Shown here: positions 41,344 to 49,769 of the stretch, piece by piece | How the letters are laid out: each line of letters begins with the position of its first letter | How positions within the stretch are numbered: position 1 is the stretch's first letter | DNA from: JAWVFM01 sp038237625 | Lineage (GTDB): Bacteria; Actinomycetota; Thermoleophilia; Solirubrobacterales; 70-9 | DNA length: 64,000 bases | Direction: 5' to 3' | NCBI GenBank assembly: GCA_038237625.1 | Contig: JBBRYM010000015.1 | Coordinates: 1-64,000, forward strand | Translations under genes and position numbers: made by a program | Notes under the pieces: model-generated | Database searches by the model: none | The model's input: only the letters and a program-made list of their open reading frames with translations | What the model was told of the DNA's origin: nothing

Positions 41344-42294
41344 TCACAGGTCCAGCTCGTAGCAGTCGAACATCAGCGCGCGGGCGCCGAAACTCTCCTT
41401 GTTTCTCAGCAGGCCCTCGTTGAGGTACCTGCCCTGTCGATCGGTAGAGATGCCGAAATCGAAGAAGGTCTTGGTCGCGTACCGCTGTTCGATCAGCTCG
41501 TCGATAATGAGATCCAGAGCTCCCAGACGTCTGCCATTTTCGGAGGACGCGATGTATTGCGCGTGGGCGACGAACTCGCTTTCGTAGACGAGTACTCCGG
41601 CAAGCAGCTCGCCCATATGGCGGCAGCTGAACAGTCGAATATTGTCTGGAAACCTGCGGGCGAGCATCGACATTTCTGCTCCCGTGTGAACCGGAGCAAC
41701 CCCGTACTTCTCGTCGAGCCGTTTGGCTTCGAGAAGCATGAAGGACTCGAAGTCCCGATCCTCGGCCATCTCGAGGTCCTCCCGCCGGGCTCGCTTGATA
41801 GCCGACCGGCGACCCTTTGTGCAGGGGATGCGAGCTCCCATTCGGACCACCGACCCAAGGTCCCGCCGGACAAGACGGGCATCGTGGCGAAACAGCGCGT
41901 AGAGCGCCTCGTCGGAGGGAGTTCGCTGGTAGATGTGCGGGGCCGGCTTGTAGATCAACCGGCTGTATCCGAGCGATCCCAACTCCGCCCGAATGCGCGT
42001 AACCGCGTCGAGTACCTTGCGCGCCGTCATCGATTCGTCCGCGATCAGGCCGCCGAAGGTCAGACCGCCATGGCTGACGACCAGTTCGTCCTCGGCGTTG
42101 GCCGGCATCACAGCGAGCAGCGTGCTCTGATCGTCGTAGACCATCAGCGAAAGGTCCTCGAAGCGATCGGCGTGGTATTCCATGTAGTCGCGCTGAAAGA
42201 AGAAATGGCGCGTGCTCCCGTGCGCCACGAGCCCATCCCACTCGGCCCGGGCACCCGCTTGGTAGCGCCGGAGCTCCAATGACCGCCGCTTCAC
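41344..42294 (-). CDS. GNAT/FemAB-like acyl- or aminoacyltransferase
   Basis: 316 residues from a GTG at 42294 (a TTG at 42321, overlapping the upstream gene, is the other option; GAGGAG lies between). FemAB-like double-GNAT fold: HFFFQRDYMEYH, LVVSHGGLTFGG, FESFMLLEAKRLDEKYGVAP and ENGRRLGALDLIIDELIEQR, ending FGISTDRQGRYLNEGLLRNK. Members of this group in capsule clusters transfer acyl or aminoacyl groups to a sugar amine. Donor unknown. It follows the NeuD/PglD-like gene. Confidence 0.8.
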   Translation of the reverse strand: MKRRSLELRRYQAGARAEWDGLVAHGSTRHFFFQRDYMEYHADRFEDLSLMVYDDQSTLLAVMPANAEDELVVSHGGLTFGGLIADESMTARKVLDAVTRIRAELGSLGYSRLIYKPAPHIYQRTPSDEALYALFRHDARLVRRDLGSVVRMGARIPCTKGRRSAIKRARREDLEMAEDRDFESFMLLEAKRLDEKYGVAPVHTGAEMSMLARRFPDNIRLFSCRHMGELLAGVLVYESEFVAHAQYIASSENGRRLGALDLIIDELIEQRYATKTFFDFGISTDRQGRYLNEGLLRNKESFGARALMFDCYELDL

Positions 42295-42304
42295 GAGCGC
42301 GGTG

Positions 42305-43075
42305 CTACTCCTCGAGCCCAAATGACTGGTAGCTGGTGCGCTCGAGCGCTCGAGCGGGATTCCCGACGTACACCTTCCCCCTCTCGCAGTCCCGGATGAC
42401 CACCGCTCCCGAGCCGATCACGCAGTCCTCGCCCACCTTCAGGTAATCGTTCAGGCAGCAGTTCACCCCCAGGAACGAACTCTCGCCGATCTCGCAGTAT
42501 CCCGATACGCCGGCGTGCGGCGCCACGAAGCAATGATCGTGGATCACCGTGCGATGTCCTATGAAGCTCCCGCTCCACAACACCACGTTGTCGCCAACAC
42601 GCACGTTGTGCTGAAGCACGGTGTGCTCGAAGACGAACGTGTTCTCTCCAACCTGGACGTTCGGCCAGACAAACGCTCGCGAGCTCACGTAGCTGACAAA
42701 GTCATAGCCCTGTTCCTTCGCCACGAGGTAGAGGCGGGTCCTAACGCGATTGAGCTTCGTCGAGGACACGGCGACGAGCGCCTTGTGCTCACGTACGTCA
42801 TATCGCTCGTGAAGGCTCTCCAAGGGCACAACCGGCAGCTCCGCGTAGCCCTCGTCCCGCTCCAGGTACTCGCCTTCGACCGCGAACGCGACGACGCGAT
42901 GCGGCGAGTCGTGGGTCAGGTATTCGTACGCGATCTCGGCCTGCTCGCCCGCTCCGATGATCACCACATGTTCCCCGTGCTCCTCCGGATCCCGACTGCT
43001 CTCACGAGGGCCGTCCAGCCCGACTGAAATCACGTTCACGGTGTAAAGCCCCGTCCCTTGTATCCCGTCGAGCAC
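42305..43075 (-). CDS. NeuD/PglD-like sugar acyltransferase
   Basis: 256 residues. N-terminal Rossmann-like domain with HVVIIGAGEQAEIAYEYL, then a left-handed beta-helix of hexapeptide repeats (for example VRVGDNVVLWSGSFIGHRTV, CEIGESSFLGVNC) and the catalytic His region CFVAPHAGVSGY. The pair is typical of NeuD/PglD enzymes, which acylate an amino sugar with acetyl-CoA. GTG at 43075 leaves a variable N-terminal 30 residues; a shorter start is possible. Confidence 0.87.
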   Translation of the reverse strand: MLDGIQGTGLYTVNVISVGLDGPRESSRDPEEHGEHVVIIGAGEQAEIAYEYLTHDSPHRVVAFAVEGEYLERDEGYAELPVVPLESLHERYDVREHKALVAVSSTKLNRVRTRLYLVAKEQGYDFVSYVSSRAFVWPNVQVGENTFVFEHTVLQHNVRVGDNVVLWSGSFIGHRTVIHDHCFVAPHAGVSGYCEIGESSFLGVNCCLNDYLKVGEDCVIGSGAVVIRDCERGKVYVGNPARALERTSYQSFGLEE

Positions 43076-43428
43076 CGTGAGGCCAGATGGTCGCCACCTC
43101 CTCGGCGTGAAGCGCTGCCGCCAGCCCCGCTGCGGTGGAGCTCACGCACTCCGTGCGTCGGCAGGCCGCCATGGGAAAGTGGATGGACGGGTGCCACGGG
43201 CGTAACGCTAATGGTTCAGGAGGAGAGTGGTGACGGCGCTTCCGCGCAAGCGGACTGTCCGCACGGACTTCAACGCGTCAGGTCGCAGCCGGCGTCTGCT
43301 GGCCGGCGCATCCCACGCGATCGAATTGTGCGCGTCTCCCCCCTCCCGCCCCGCGCTTGACGGAGGCCTTCCAATGGTCAACGACCCCGTCGCCGGGGTC
43401 TACGAAAGCCTTGTCTATGCTGGCGCGC
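43076..43428. other. 353-base spacer between divergent genes
   Basis: Contains a perfect 6-bp hairpin (ACGCAC-TCC-GTGCGT, 43144-43158) and an AGGAGGAG ribosome-site-like stretch (43218-43225) before paired GTG codons (43227, 43230) that open a frame to 43643. That frame has no recognisable product, so I call no gene. Promoters for the flanking genes must lie here. Confidence 0.4.
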
Positions 43429-44331
43429 ATGGACGTGCGCCACGTCGGGATGGGCGATCCGAGCGTACCCGTAGCCGCAAGCGCCGGGCCTCTCGATCAC
43501 CCTCCGTACCAATCCCGGGTGTGTACCCTCGCCCGGGAGGAGCTGTCGATCGATCGGATGGAGGCGGCGCAAGTTGGCCTTTTCGCCAGCCGCTCGACCC
43601 CACCAATGGAGCCCTCCCTGGAGTCGCGAGTTCAGCGATTTGAGAGCCTGTTGAATGCCCTCGGCCGGCCCTTGGACGCGGGCATGCGCGTGCTCGATTT
43701 CGGCTGCGGAGAAGGCGACCTGGTGGAGGCGTTCAGCGCGGCAGGCTACGACGCCTGGGGATGCGACCTCGAAACGCCCGGCAAGCTCAACGAGCGGATC
43801 AAGAGGATCGAGGTGCCGTACCGGGTGCCCTTCCCCGACTCTCACTTCGACTTCGTGTGCTCGACCGAGGTGCTCGAGCACGTCGAGGATCATGACCAGG
43901 CATTCTGCGAGATCTCGCGGGTGCTGCGACCCGGCGGTATCAGCCTGCACGTTTTTCCACCGCCCTTCACACCGCTCGAGCAACATTCCTTCGTTCCGCT
44001 CGCGGGAGTAATACGGACGCCGGCATGGCTCGGCTTATGGGCGAGGCTCGGTATACGAAACAGCTTTCAGCGCGGCTTGTCACCGGCCGAGGTGGCGCGA
44101 CGAAACCGCGAGTACCTGACCCTAAGAACGAAATACCTCCGACGCGGGGAGCTCCTCGCGATTGCACGTCGGCACTTCGTCGTCACCGACCTCGTCGAGC
44201 GCCAGTACCTGGAAACCGCTCGTCCTGACCGTCGTTGGCTCGTATGGCTCAACAGTCACAGCGGGATCCCCTCCCGGTTGTACAGCGGTCTGCGGTCCAG
44301 GGTACTCGTCGCATACACGCCCGAACCCTGA
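43429..44331 (+). CDS. Class I SAM-dependent methyltransferase
   Basis: 300 residues from the ATG at 43429 (other in-frame starts at 43357 and 43417 exist). MRVLDFGCGEGDLVEAFSAA is a textbook SAM-binding motif I, WGCDLETPG the strand-2 acid, and FDFVCSTEVLEHVEDHDQAF the motif IV region. The C-terminal third contains an Arg-rich helix followed by strands and a short hydrophobic end. Upstream of asnB copy 2, probably in one transcript (50-base gap). Target sugar unknown. Confidence 0.87.
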   Translation: MDVRHVGMGDPSVPVAASAGPLDHPPYQSRVCTLAREELSIDRMEAAQVGLFASRSTPPMEPSLESRVQRFESLLNALGRPLDAGMRVLDFGCGEGDLVEAFSAAGYDAWGCDLETPGKLNERIKRIEVPYRVPFPDSHFDFVCSTEVLEHVEDHDQAFCEISRVLRPGGISLHVFPPPFTPLEQHSFVPLAGVIRTPAWLGLWARLGIRNSFQRGLSPAEVARRNREYLTLRTKYLRRGELLAIARRHFVVTDLVERQYLETARPDRRWLVWLNSHSGIPSRLYSGLRSRVLVAYTPEP

Positions 44332-44381
44332 TCGCGCGCTCCCGCTCGGCTCGATCCGGGCATCGCTAACGTCCGGCGACT

Positions 44382-46292
44382 GTGTGCGGGATAGCGGGAA
44401 AGCTTTCGGCTCGAGAGGGCGTCGATCCGGCGCTGCTCTCGCGAATGTGCGAGGTGATCACGCACCGGGGGCCCGACTCGCGCGGCACGTTCGTGGAAGA
44501 CGGCGTCGGGCTCGGCATCCAGCGCCTGGCGATCATCGACCTGGAGACGGGCGATCAGCCGATCTTCAATGAGGACGAGAGCGTCGTCGTCGTCCAGAAC
44601 GGCGAGATATACAACTACCGCGAGCTCCGGCGCGAACTCGAGGCTCGCGGCCACCGGTTCTCGACGCAGACAGACACGGAGGTGATCGTCCACCTCTACG
44701 AGGACCACGGCGATGACTGCGTCGAGCGCCTGCGGGGGATGTTCGCGTTTGCCCTCTGGGATCGGCGTCGGCGTCGGCTCCTCGTGGCCCGCGACCGGGT
44801 GGGGAAGAAGCCGCTCTTCTATGCGGCGCGCAACGGCAGCTTCTGGTTCGGCTCGGAGGCAAAGTCGATCCTCCAGGACCCCGAGATTCCCCGCGAAGTC
44901 AACACCGACGCAGTCGACAGCTTCCTGCACTTCCAATACGTGCCGCATCCCCTGAGCGCCTTCGCGGCACTGCGCAAGCTCCCCCCGGCGCACGTCCTCA
45001 CCTGGGAGGACGGACGGATCGAAACGCGGCGCTACTGGAAGCTCTCCTACAGCCCCGACGACCCCTACGGCTCCGAGGAGGAGATGCACGAGCGGATCCG
45101 CTTCGAGCTGCTCGAAGCCACACGATTGCGGCTGCGAAGCGACGTCCCGCTCGGTGCCTTCCTCTCCGGCGGCGTCGACTCGAGCGCCGTCGTCGCCGCG
45201 ATGGCGCAGCTCAGCTCGACGCCGGTGAAGACGTTCTCGATCGGCTTCGACGTCGAGGCCTTCGACGAGACCGCGCACGCTCGCCAGGTTGCCGAGCTGT
45301 TCGGCACCGAGCACCACGAGTTCCGCGTGGAGCCACACGCGATCGAGATCCTGCCGAAGCTGATCTGGCACTACGGCGAGCCGTTCGCCGACCAGTCCGC
45401 GATTCCGAGCTTCTACCTCGCCGAGCTGACCCGCAGGGAAGTGACCGTGGCTCTGAACGGTGACGGCGGCGACGAGGACTTCGCCGGCTACCACCGCTAT
45501 GTCGCCCAGCGCGTCGCGGATCGGCTCTCGTGGGTTCCGGACCCGCTCGCGCGCACCGGGGCGCGGATCACGGACGCGATCGGGCCGGGTCGCGACGAGC
45601 GCAGCTTCCGGGCCCGCCTCGGTCGCCTCGCGCACGCCGTCTCGATGAGCCCGTACGAGCGTTACGCGATGTGGATCGCGTACTTCAACGAGCAGGAGCG
45701 CGGGGCGCTGTACAGCGACGATTTCCGCGCCTCGCTGGCGGGCGAGCGGACCGCGCCGACCGTGATCCGCGATCCCTATCTCGCATCCGACGCGGCCGAA
45801 TTCACGGATCGAATCCTCGACGTCGACGTCGCCACCTATCTGCCCGGCGACCTGCTCGTGAAGATGGACATCGCGACGATGGCGCACTCGCTCGAGGTGC
45901 GCTCCCCCATGCTCGACCACCACTTCATGGAGATGGCGGCCCGGTTGCCCGCCTCGGCGAAGCTCACGGGCATGACCACCAAGCGGGTCTTTAAGGACGC
46001 CCTGCGGCCCTGGCTGCCCGGTGAGATCCTCGACCGCGAGAAGATGGGTTTCGGCGTTCCCCTCGCCGATTGGTTTCGTGGCGCTCTCGTTGACCTCCCC
46101 GGGGAGGTGCTGCTCGATCCGCGCTCCTTGGAACGTGGGTACTTCCGGGAGGACGCGGTCCGCGCCCTTATCACCAGCCATCGCGAAGGAGTCGCGGACA
46201 CGTCAAACAAGATCTGGGCGCTACTTCAGCTCGAGCTTTGGCTGAGGACCTACATCGACGCGGAGCGCCCGGCGCCCGTCGCCGTCGGCTGA
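44382..46292 (+). CDS. asnB: Asparagine synthase-like glutamine amidotransferase 2
   Basis: 636 residues. GTG start, catalytic Cys2 (MCGIAGKL), NGEIYNYRELRRELEARG, SGGVDSS (262-268) and the DREKMGFGVPLADWF C-terminal loop. It is only moderately similar to the 28408 copy and belongs to another branch, the one usually found in exopolysaccharide clusters. It may amidate a uronic acid of the polymer. Its last 43 bases overlap the end of the convergent methyltransferase gene, which is unusual. Confidence 0.93.
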   Translation: MCGIAGKLSAREGVDPALLSRMCEVITHRGPDSRGTFVEDGVGLGIQRLAIIDLETGDQPIFNEDESVVVVQNGEIYNYRELRRELEARGHRFSTQTDTEVIVHLYEDHGDDCVERLRGMFAFALWDRRRRRLLVARDRVGKKPLFYAARNGSFWFGSEAKSILQDPEIPREVNTDAVDSFLHFQYVPHPLSAFAALRKLPPAHVLTWEDGRIETRRYWKLSYSPDDPYGSEEEMHERIRFELLEATRLRLRSDVPLGAFLSGGVDSSAVVAAMAQLSSTPVKTFSIGFDVEAFDETAHARQVAELFGTEHHEFRVEPHAIEILPKLIWHYGEPFADQSAIPSFYLAELTRREVTVALNGDGGDEDFAGYHRYVAQRVADRLSWVPDPLARTGARITDAIGPGRDERSFRARLGRLAHAVSMSPYERYAMWIAYFNEQERGALYSDDFRASLAGERTAPTVIRDPYLASDAAEFTDRILDVDVATYLPGDLLVKMDIATMAHSLEVRSPMLDHHFMEMAARLPASAKLTGMTTKRVFKDALRPWLPGEILDREKMGFGVPLADWFRGALVDLPGEVLLDPRSLERGYFREDAVRALITSHREGVADTSNKIWALLQLELWLRTYIDAERPAPVAVG

Positions 46293-47293
46293 GGACGCTG
46301 CTCCGGCTTGCGGGCGACGATGAAGATGCCGGCCACGGCGAGATCCTCGTCTGCGAGCGCCCGATAGCCCGGCTGCAGCCGCGGCCGGATCGCCTCCAGC
46401 AGCTCGCGGGTCGCCCGGTCGCTGACCGCGTCGATCGGGGGCTGCCGGGCGCCGTATGCAAGCTCTTCGCGGCGCCCCACGACCCGGGTGACAAGCAGCT
46501 GGGCGTCGTAGCCGAGCGTGTCGAGCCTCGCTCGGTACCAGTCGATCAGCCTGCGGTTGGGCTGCCCCGAATGCCGGCTCATCAGCCGGTAAAGGCGCTC
46601 GGGGATCGTCAGGAACGTGAGCGGATGCATTCCGCCACCGGTGAAGATGCCGTGGTCGCGGAAGTCGACCTTGTGGAGCATCAGCCCACCGGGGGCGAGG
46701 ATGCGGTCCATCGCCGCGAACGCCGCGTCGAGATCGTAGAGGTGCTCGAGGACGGCCCTCGAGACGACGAGATCGAAGTCGGCAGGGTCGAACCGGTCGG
46801 CGATCTCCTCGACCGCGACGCCCTCGATCGGATCCAGGCGAGCGGTATTGAAGTCGGCCGGGCCGGACAAGCAGATCGCGTCCGCCACCGAGGCCCGCGC
46901 ACGGTCGTCGAGGCGTGTCAGCAGCGCCTCATAGATTCGCCGCTGCTGATCCTGGTCGCGCCGAGTCGTGAACTTGTCGACGCAGACGACCCGCTGCGCG
47001 CCGCGGGCCAGGAAGCGCAACGCGACCCCGAAGTTGTCGCCAGGGCCCAGCTCGAGGACGCGTTTGCCCTGCAGATCGGCAGCCTCGAGCTCGCCCACGC
47101 GCAAGTAGTCCTCGAAGACCGAGTCGATGTAGCCGACGCTCTCGTCGAGCGAGAACGACTGGTGCGTCGAGCCGCTGGTGCTGGGAGCCGCGCCACGGCG
47201 CCCGGACCAGCGCGAGCGCTGGTCCTTGGCGATGGAGACCGCGACCACGACCCACTTCGATCGCTTTGCCACAGCCCGGACTCGCTGCACCAT
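46250..47293 (-). CDS. Class I SAM-dependent methyltransferase
   Basis: 347 residues. RVLELGPGDNFGVALRFLAR is motif I, RVVCVDKF the strand-2 acid and FDLVVSRAVLEHLYDLDAAF the motif IV region. The first 65 residues are basic and unlike the rest, so a later start is possible. The C-terminal 20 residues, which overlap antisense asnB copy 2, are low-complexity. It is 12 bases downstream of a degraded methyltransferase gene, perhaps a newer duplicate. Confidence 0.88.
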   Translation of the reverse strand: MVQRVRAVAKRSKWVVVAVSIAKDQRSRWSGRRGAAPSTSGSTHQSFSLDESVGYIDSVFEDYLRVGELEAADLQGKRVLELGPGDNFGVALRFLARGAQRVVCVDKFTTRRDQDQQRRIYEALLTRLDDRARASVADAICLSGPADFNTARLDPIEGVAVEEIADRFDPADFDLVVSRAVLEHLYDLDAAFAAMDRILAPGGLMLHKVDFRDHGIFTGGGMHPLTFLTIPERLYRLMSRHSGQPNRRLIDWYRARLDTLGYDAQLLVTRVVGRREELAYGARQPPIDAVSDRATRELLEAIRPRLQPGYRALADEDLAVAGIFIVARKPEQRPQPTATGAGRSASM

Positions 47294-47305
47294 CGGCTCC
47301 CGTTC

Positions 47306-47703
47306 TCACCCGCGGCGAGGGCAGGGACGACGCCCGCGCGCCTCGATCCCGTTGCCGCCGGGCTCGCACTGGATCTCCTCGACCCCGAGGCCGCTCAGCA
47401 GCTTGTTGATCTGTCCGGCGGTCCTGAACCGCTTGTAGCCGTCGGTCATCGCATCGTGGGTGTCGAGAAACGCCCGCTCGCGCTGATGCTCCTCGGAGAG
47501 CGCCTCCATTGCGGCCCGAGGGCGGCAGCGTAGGGCGGTGCGGCTACGGAGCGCGCGATCCCGTCCCGAACGGAGAAGCTGTGGCCCTCCGGGCAGATGA
47601 GCTCGTCATCGCCTGCGGCGAGCTCCACATCGTGGGTGGGGCAGGCCCACGCGGGCGCTGCCTCCACCGGGCTCGCCGGGGCTTGCCTTGGCGAGCGGGC
47701 CAT
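47306..47703 (-). pseudogene. Degenerate methyltransferase: both ends kept, core deleted, frame broken
   Basis: The upstream frame (start 47703) encodes the N-terminal zinc-ribbon style of polysaccharide methyltransferases: WACPTHDVELAAGDDELICP then GHSFSVRDGIAR. It then runs out of frame near 47510. The downstream frame encodes a typical C-terminus of the same family, AMTDGYKRFRTAGQINKLLS and GGNGIEARGRRP. About 150 residues, including every SAM-binding motif, are missing between the two. Best read as an internal deletion plus frameshift. Two independent small genes are the alternative. Confidence 0.5.
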
Positions 47704-47729
47704 CAGAGCGCCGAGAGGTTAGCGGCGCC

Positions 47730-48467
47730 TCAGCGCCAGCGTTCGAGCAGGTCGTCGCCGGGCACGGGCCGGACCTCGCGTGCCGGGACGCCCATCACCA
47801 CGGCCCGGGCCGGCACGTCGTTGACGACCACCGCTCCCGCCGCAACGAAAGCCTCCTCGCCGATCTCGATGCCCGGACAGAGGACCACCCCTGCCCCGAC
47901 CCGGCAGGCGCGCCGCAGGCGGGCGCCATGGAGCCGACCGCCCGGCTCGTGCCTGCCCATGGTGTGGTCGTTGGTCGTCGTCACTCCGGGGCCGACGAAG
48001 ACGTCGTCCTCGATCTCGGAGTAGGCGGTGACGTAGCAATTCGTCTGCACCTGCACGCGGGCGCCGATGCGCACGTCGTTCTCGACGCCGGTGCCGCGCC
48101 CGATCATGCTGTTCGGCCCGATCACGACGCGCTCGCGCACCTGGCACTGGTCGCCGGCGATCGCGCCCGCACCGAGCTCGGCGCCCGCGTAGATCACGGC
48201 GCCGGCGAGGACGGCTCCCCCGCCGCCCACGATCGCTCCCGGGAGCTCGTCGCGAGGCGCGGTCGATCGCCGGCCAAGCCGCGGTCGCTTGCCGATGATC
48301 GCGCCGTCCTGGACCAGCGCGCCGGGTCCCAGCGTCGTCCCCGCGTGGATCACAACGTTGCCGCCGATCTCGACCCCCTCGCCGATCTCGACACCCTCGC
48401 CGAGCAGCAGGCCCGGGGCGAGGTCCGACGCCTGAAGGGTCCCGTGCCGCTCGTCGATCTCCGCCAC
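47730..48467 (-). CDS. Hexapeptide-repeat sugar acyltransferase (FdtC/WbpD-like)
   Basis: 245 residues, almost entirely left-handed beta-helix: IGEGVEIGGNVVIHAGTTLG, GAVLAGAVIYAGAELGAGAI and IGARVQVQTNCYVTAYSEIE, then TTTNDHTMGRHEPGG with the catalytic-type His. Such enzymes N-acetylate a 3-amino sugar: the WbpD group on UDP-aminouronate or the FdtC/QdtC group on dTDP-sugars. Both routes could run here because DegT, Gfo and FdtA genes are present. GTG at 48467 follows the glycosyltransferase stop by nine bases. Confidence 0.86.
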   Translation of the reverse strand: MAEIDERHGTLQASDLAPGLLLGEGVEIGEGVEIGGNVVIHAGTTLGPGALVQDGAIIGKRPRLGRRSTAPRDELPGAIVGGGGAVLAGAVIYAGAELGAGAIAGDQCQVRERVVIGPNSMIGRGTGVENDVRIGARVQVQTNCYVTAYSEIEDDVFVGPGVTTTNDHTMGRHEPGGRLHGARLRRACRVGAGVVLCPGIEIGEEAFVAAGAVVVNDVPARAVVMGVPAREVRPVPGDDLLERWR

Positions 48468-48476
48468 CGTCAGAGC

Positions 48477-49697
48477 CTATGCGCAGAGTGCCTCGTACGC
48501 GCGCAGCAGCTGCCTCTCCGCGACCTCCCAGACGAGCTCGGGGGCGCGGCGCCGCGCCCGGGCGGCCATCTCCGCGCGCAACTGTTCGTCCGCGGCCAGC
48601 TCGGCGACCCGCGCCGCCAGCTCGGCGGGATCGGCGCCCGGCACCAGGCACGCTGCCTCCGCCGCCGTACGTTTCGTCTCGGTCAGCTCGTGGGCGACCA
48701 CCGGCCTGCCGGCGGCGAGGTACTCCGCGATCTTGATCATCGTCGAGGAGTCGTTGAGAGGGGTTGGCCTGGCAGGGTCGATGCAGATGTCGGCGGTGCG
48801 AAGGATCTCGGGCACACGTTCGGCGGCCACCCACCCGGTGATCTCGATCAGGTCGGCCACCCCCAGTCGCTCGGCATCGGCGATCAGGTCGGCCGCGGCG
48901 GGGCCGTCGCCGACCACCGTCAGGCGCGGGAAGGGAATCCCGTGCCGGTCGCGCAGGGCGGCGACCACCGTCGCCAGATCGCGGGCGTCATCCTGCGGGG
49001 CGAGGGCGCCGACGTAGACGAGACGCGGATCCGAAAGCGGTCCCGTCCGGATCGCGGCGCCCGCGGAGAGGCTCGCCGCCGGTGGCCCGTTGCGGACCAC
49101 AACGACCTCCTGGCGCGCCTTCGAGCCCCGCGCCAGCGCATTCTCGGCGACCGAGTCGTTGGTCGCCACGACCAGCGAGGCGACGCGGTAGGTCCGCCGC
49201 TCGCACCAGCGGGCGAGCGCGATCGCAGCTCGCGGCCCCGCGTGGACGGCGACCAGCTCCGGCGCCAGATCATGGTGGTCGAAGACGACGCGCCGGCGCA
49301 ACAGCCGGGCGGCCCAGCCGGCTGCGAACAGCGTGTCGGGAGGGTTGTGGAGGTGGACGATGGCGGCCCCGCGGGCAAGCGCCCGCAGCGCCGCGAGCTG
49401 CAGGACCAGGCTGGCGACGAAGAACTCGACCATGAAGGCGGCGATTCCGCCGCCAGCCTCCCTGAGCCGGAAACGGCGCACCTCCACCCCGTCGACCGTT
49501 TCCCGCCGCGCCTGCCCGCCGCCTCGAGGGCAGACGACCGTCACCCGGTACCCGGCCGCGATCAGCGATCGGGCCTCGTGGCGGACTCGCACGTCTTGCG
49601 GGTATGGATTGTTCTCGAGCAGCATCACGACCCAGGGCGGTCCACCTGATCGCCCTGGAGCGCGCCTGCCGCCGCTGTCTGGTGAACTCGCGTTCAT
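48477..49697 (-). CDS. Glycosyltransferase family 4 (WcaI/GT-B type)
   Basis: 406 residues. ATG at 49697. GT-B motifs: VVMLLENNPYPQDVRVRHEA, HLHNPPDTLFAAGW, VVFDHHDLAPELVA and, in the donor site, RLVYVGALAPQDDARDLATV and LNDSSTMIKIAEYLAAGRPV (E-x-x-A form). A shorter N-terminus than many. It is the first gene of a minus-strand run ending in the methyltransferase at 46250. Divergent from the epimerase at 49770; 72-base promoter gap. Confidence 0.9.
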   Translation of the reverse strand: MNASSPDSGGRRAPGRSGGPPWVVMLLENNPYPQDVRVRHEARSLIAAGYRVTVVCPRGGGQARRETVDGVEVRRFRLREAGGGIAAFMVEFFVASLVLQLAALRALARGAAIVHLHNPPDTLFAAGWAARLLRRRVVFDHHDLAPELVAVHAGPRAAIALARWCERRTYRVASLVVATNDSVAENALARGSKARQEVVVVRNGPPAASLSAGAAIRTGPLSDPRLVYVGALAPQDDARDLATVVAALRDRHGIPFPRLTVVGDGPAAADLIADAERLGVADLIEITGWVAAERVPEILRTADICIDPARPTPLNDSSTMIKIAEYLAAGRPVVAHELTETKRTAAEAACLVPGADPAELAARVAELAADEQLRAEMAARARRRAPELVWEVAERQLLRAYEALCA

Positions 49698-49769
49698 CAG
49701 ATGCCACGCTAAGGTTTTCCGCCTGATCGTGGGACAGGCGCTCGAGACAACCGGCGCACGGGGGGCTTC

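Noticed and set aside
44256..46181. 641-codon open frame antisense to asnB copy 2
   Set aside because: Same reason; the true gene is on the plus strand.
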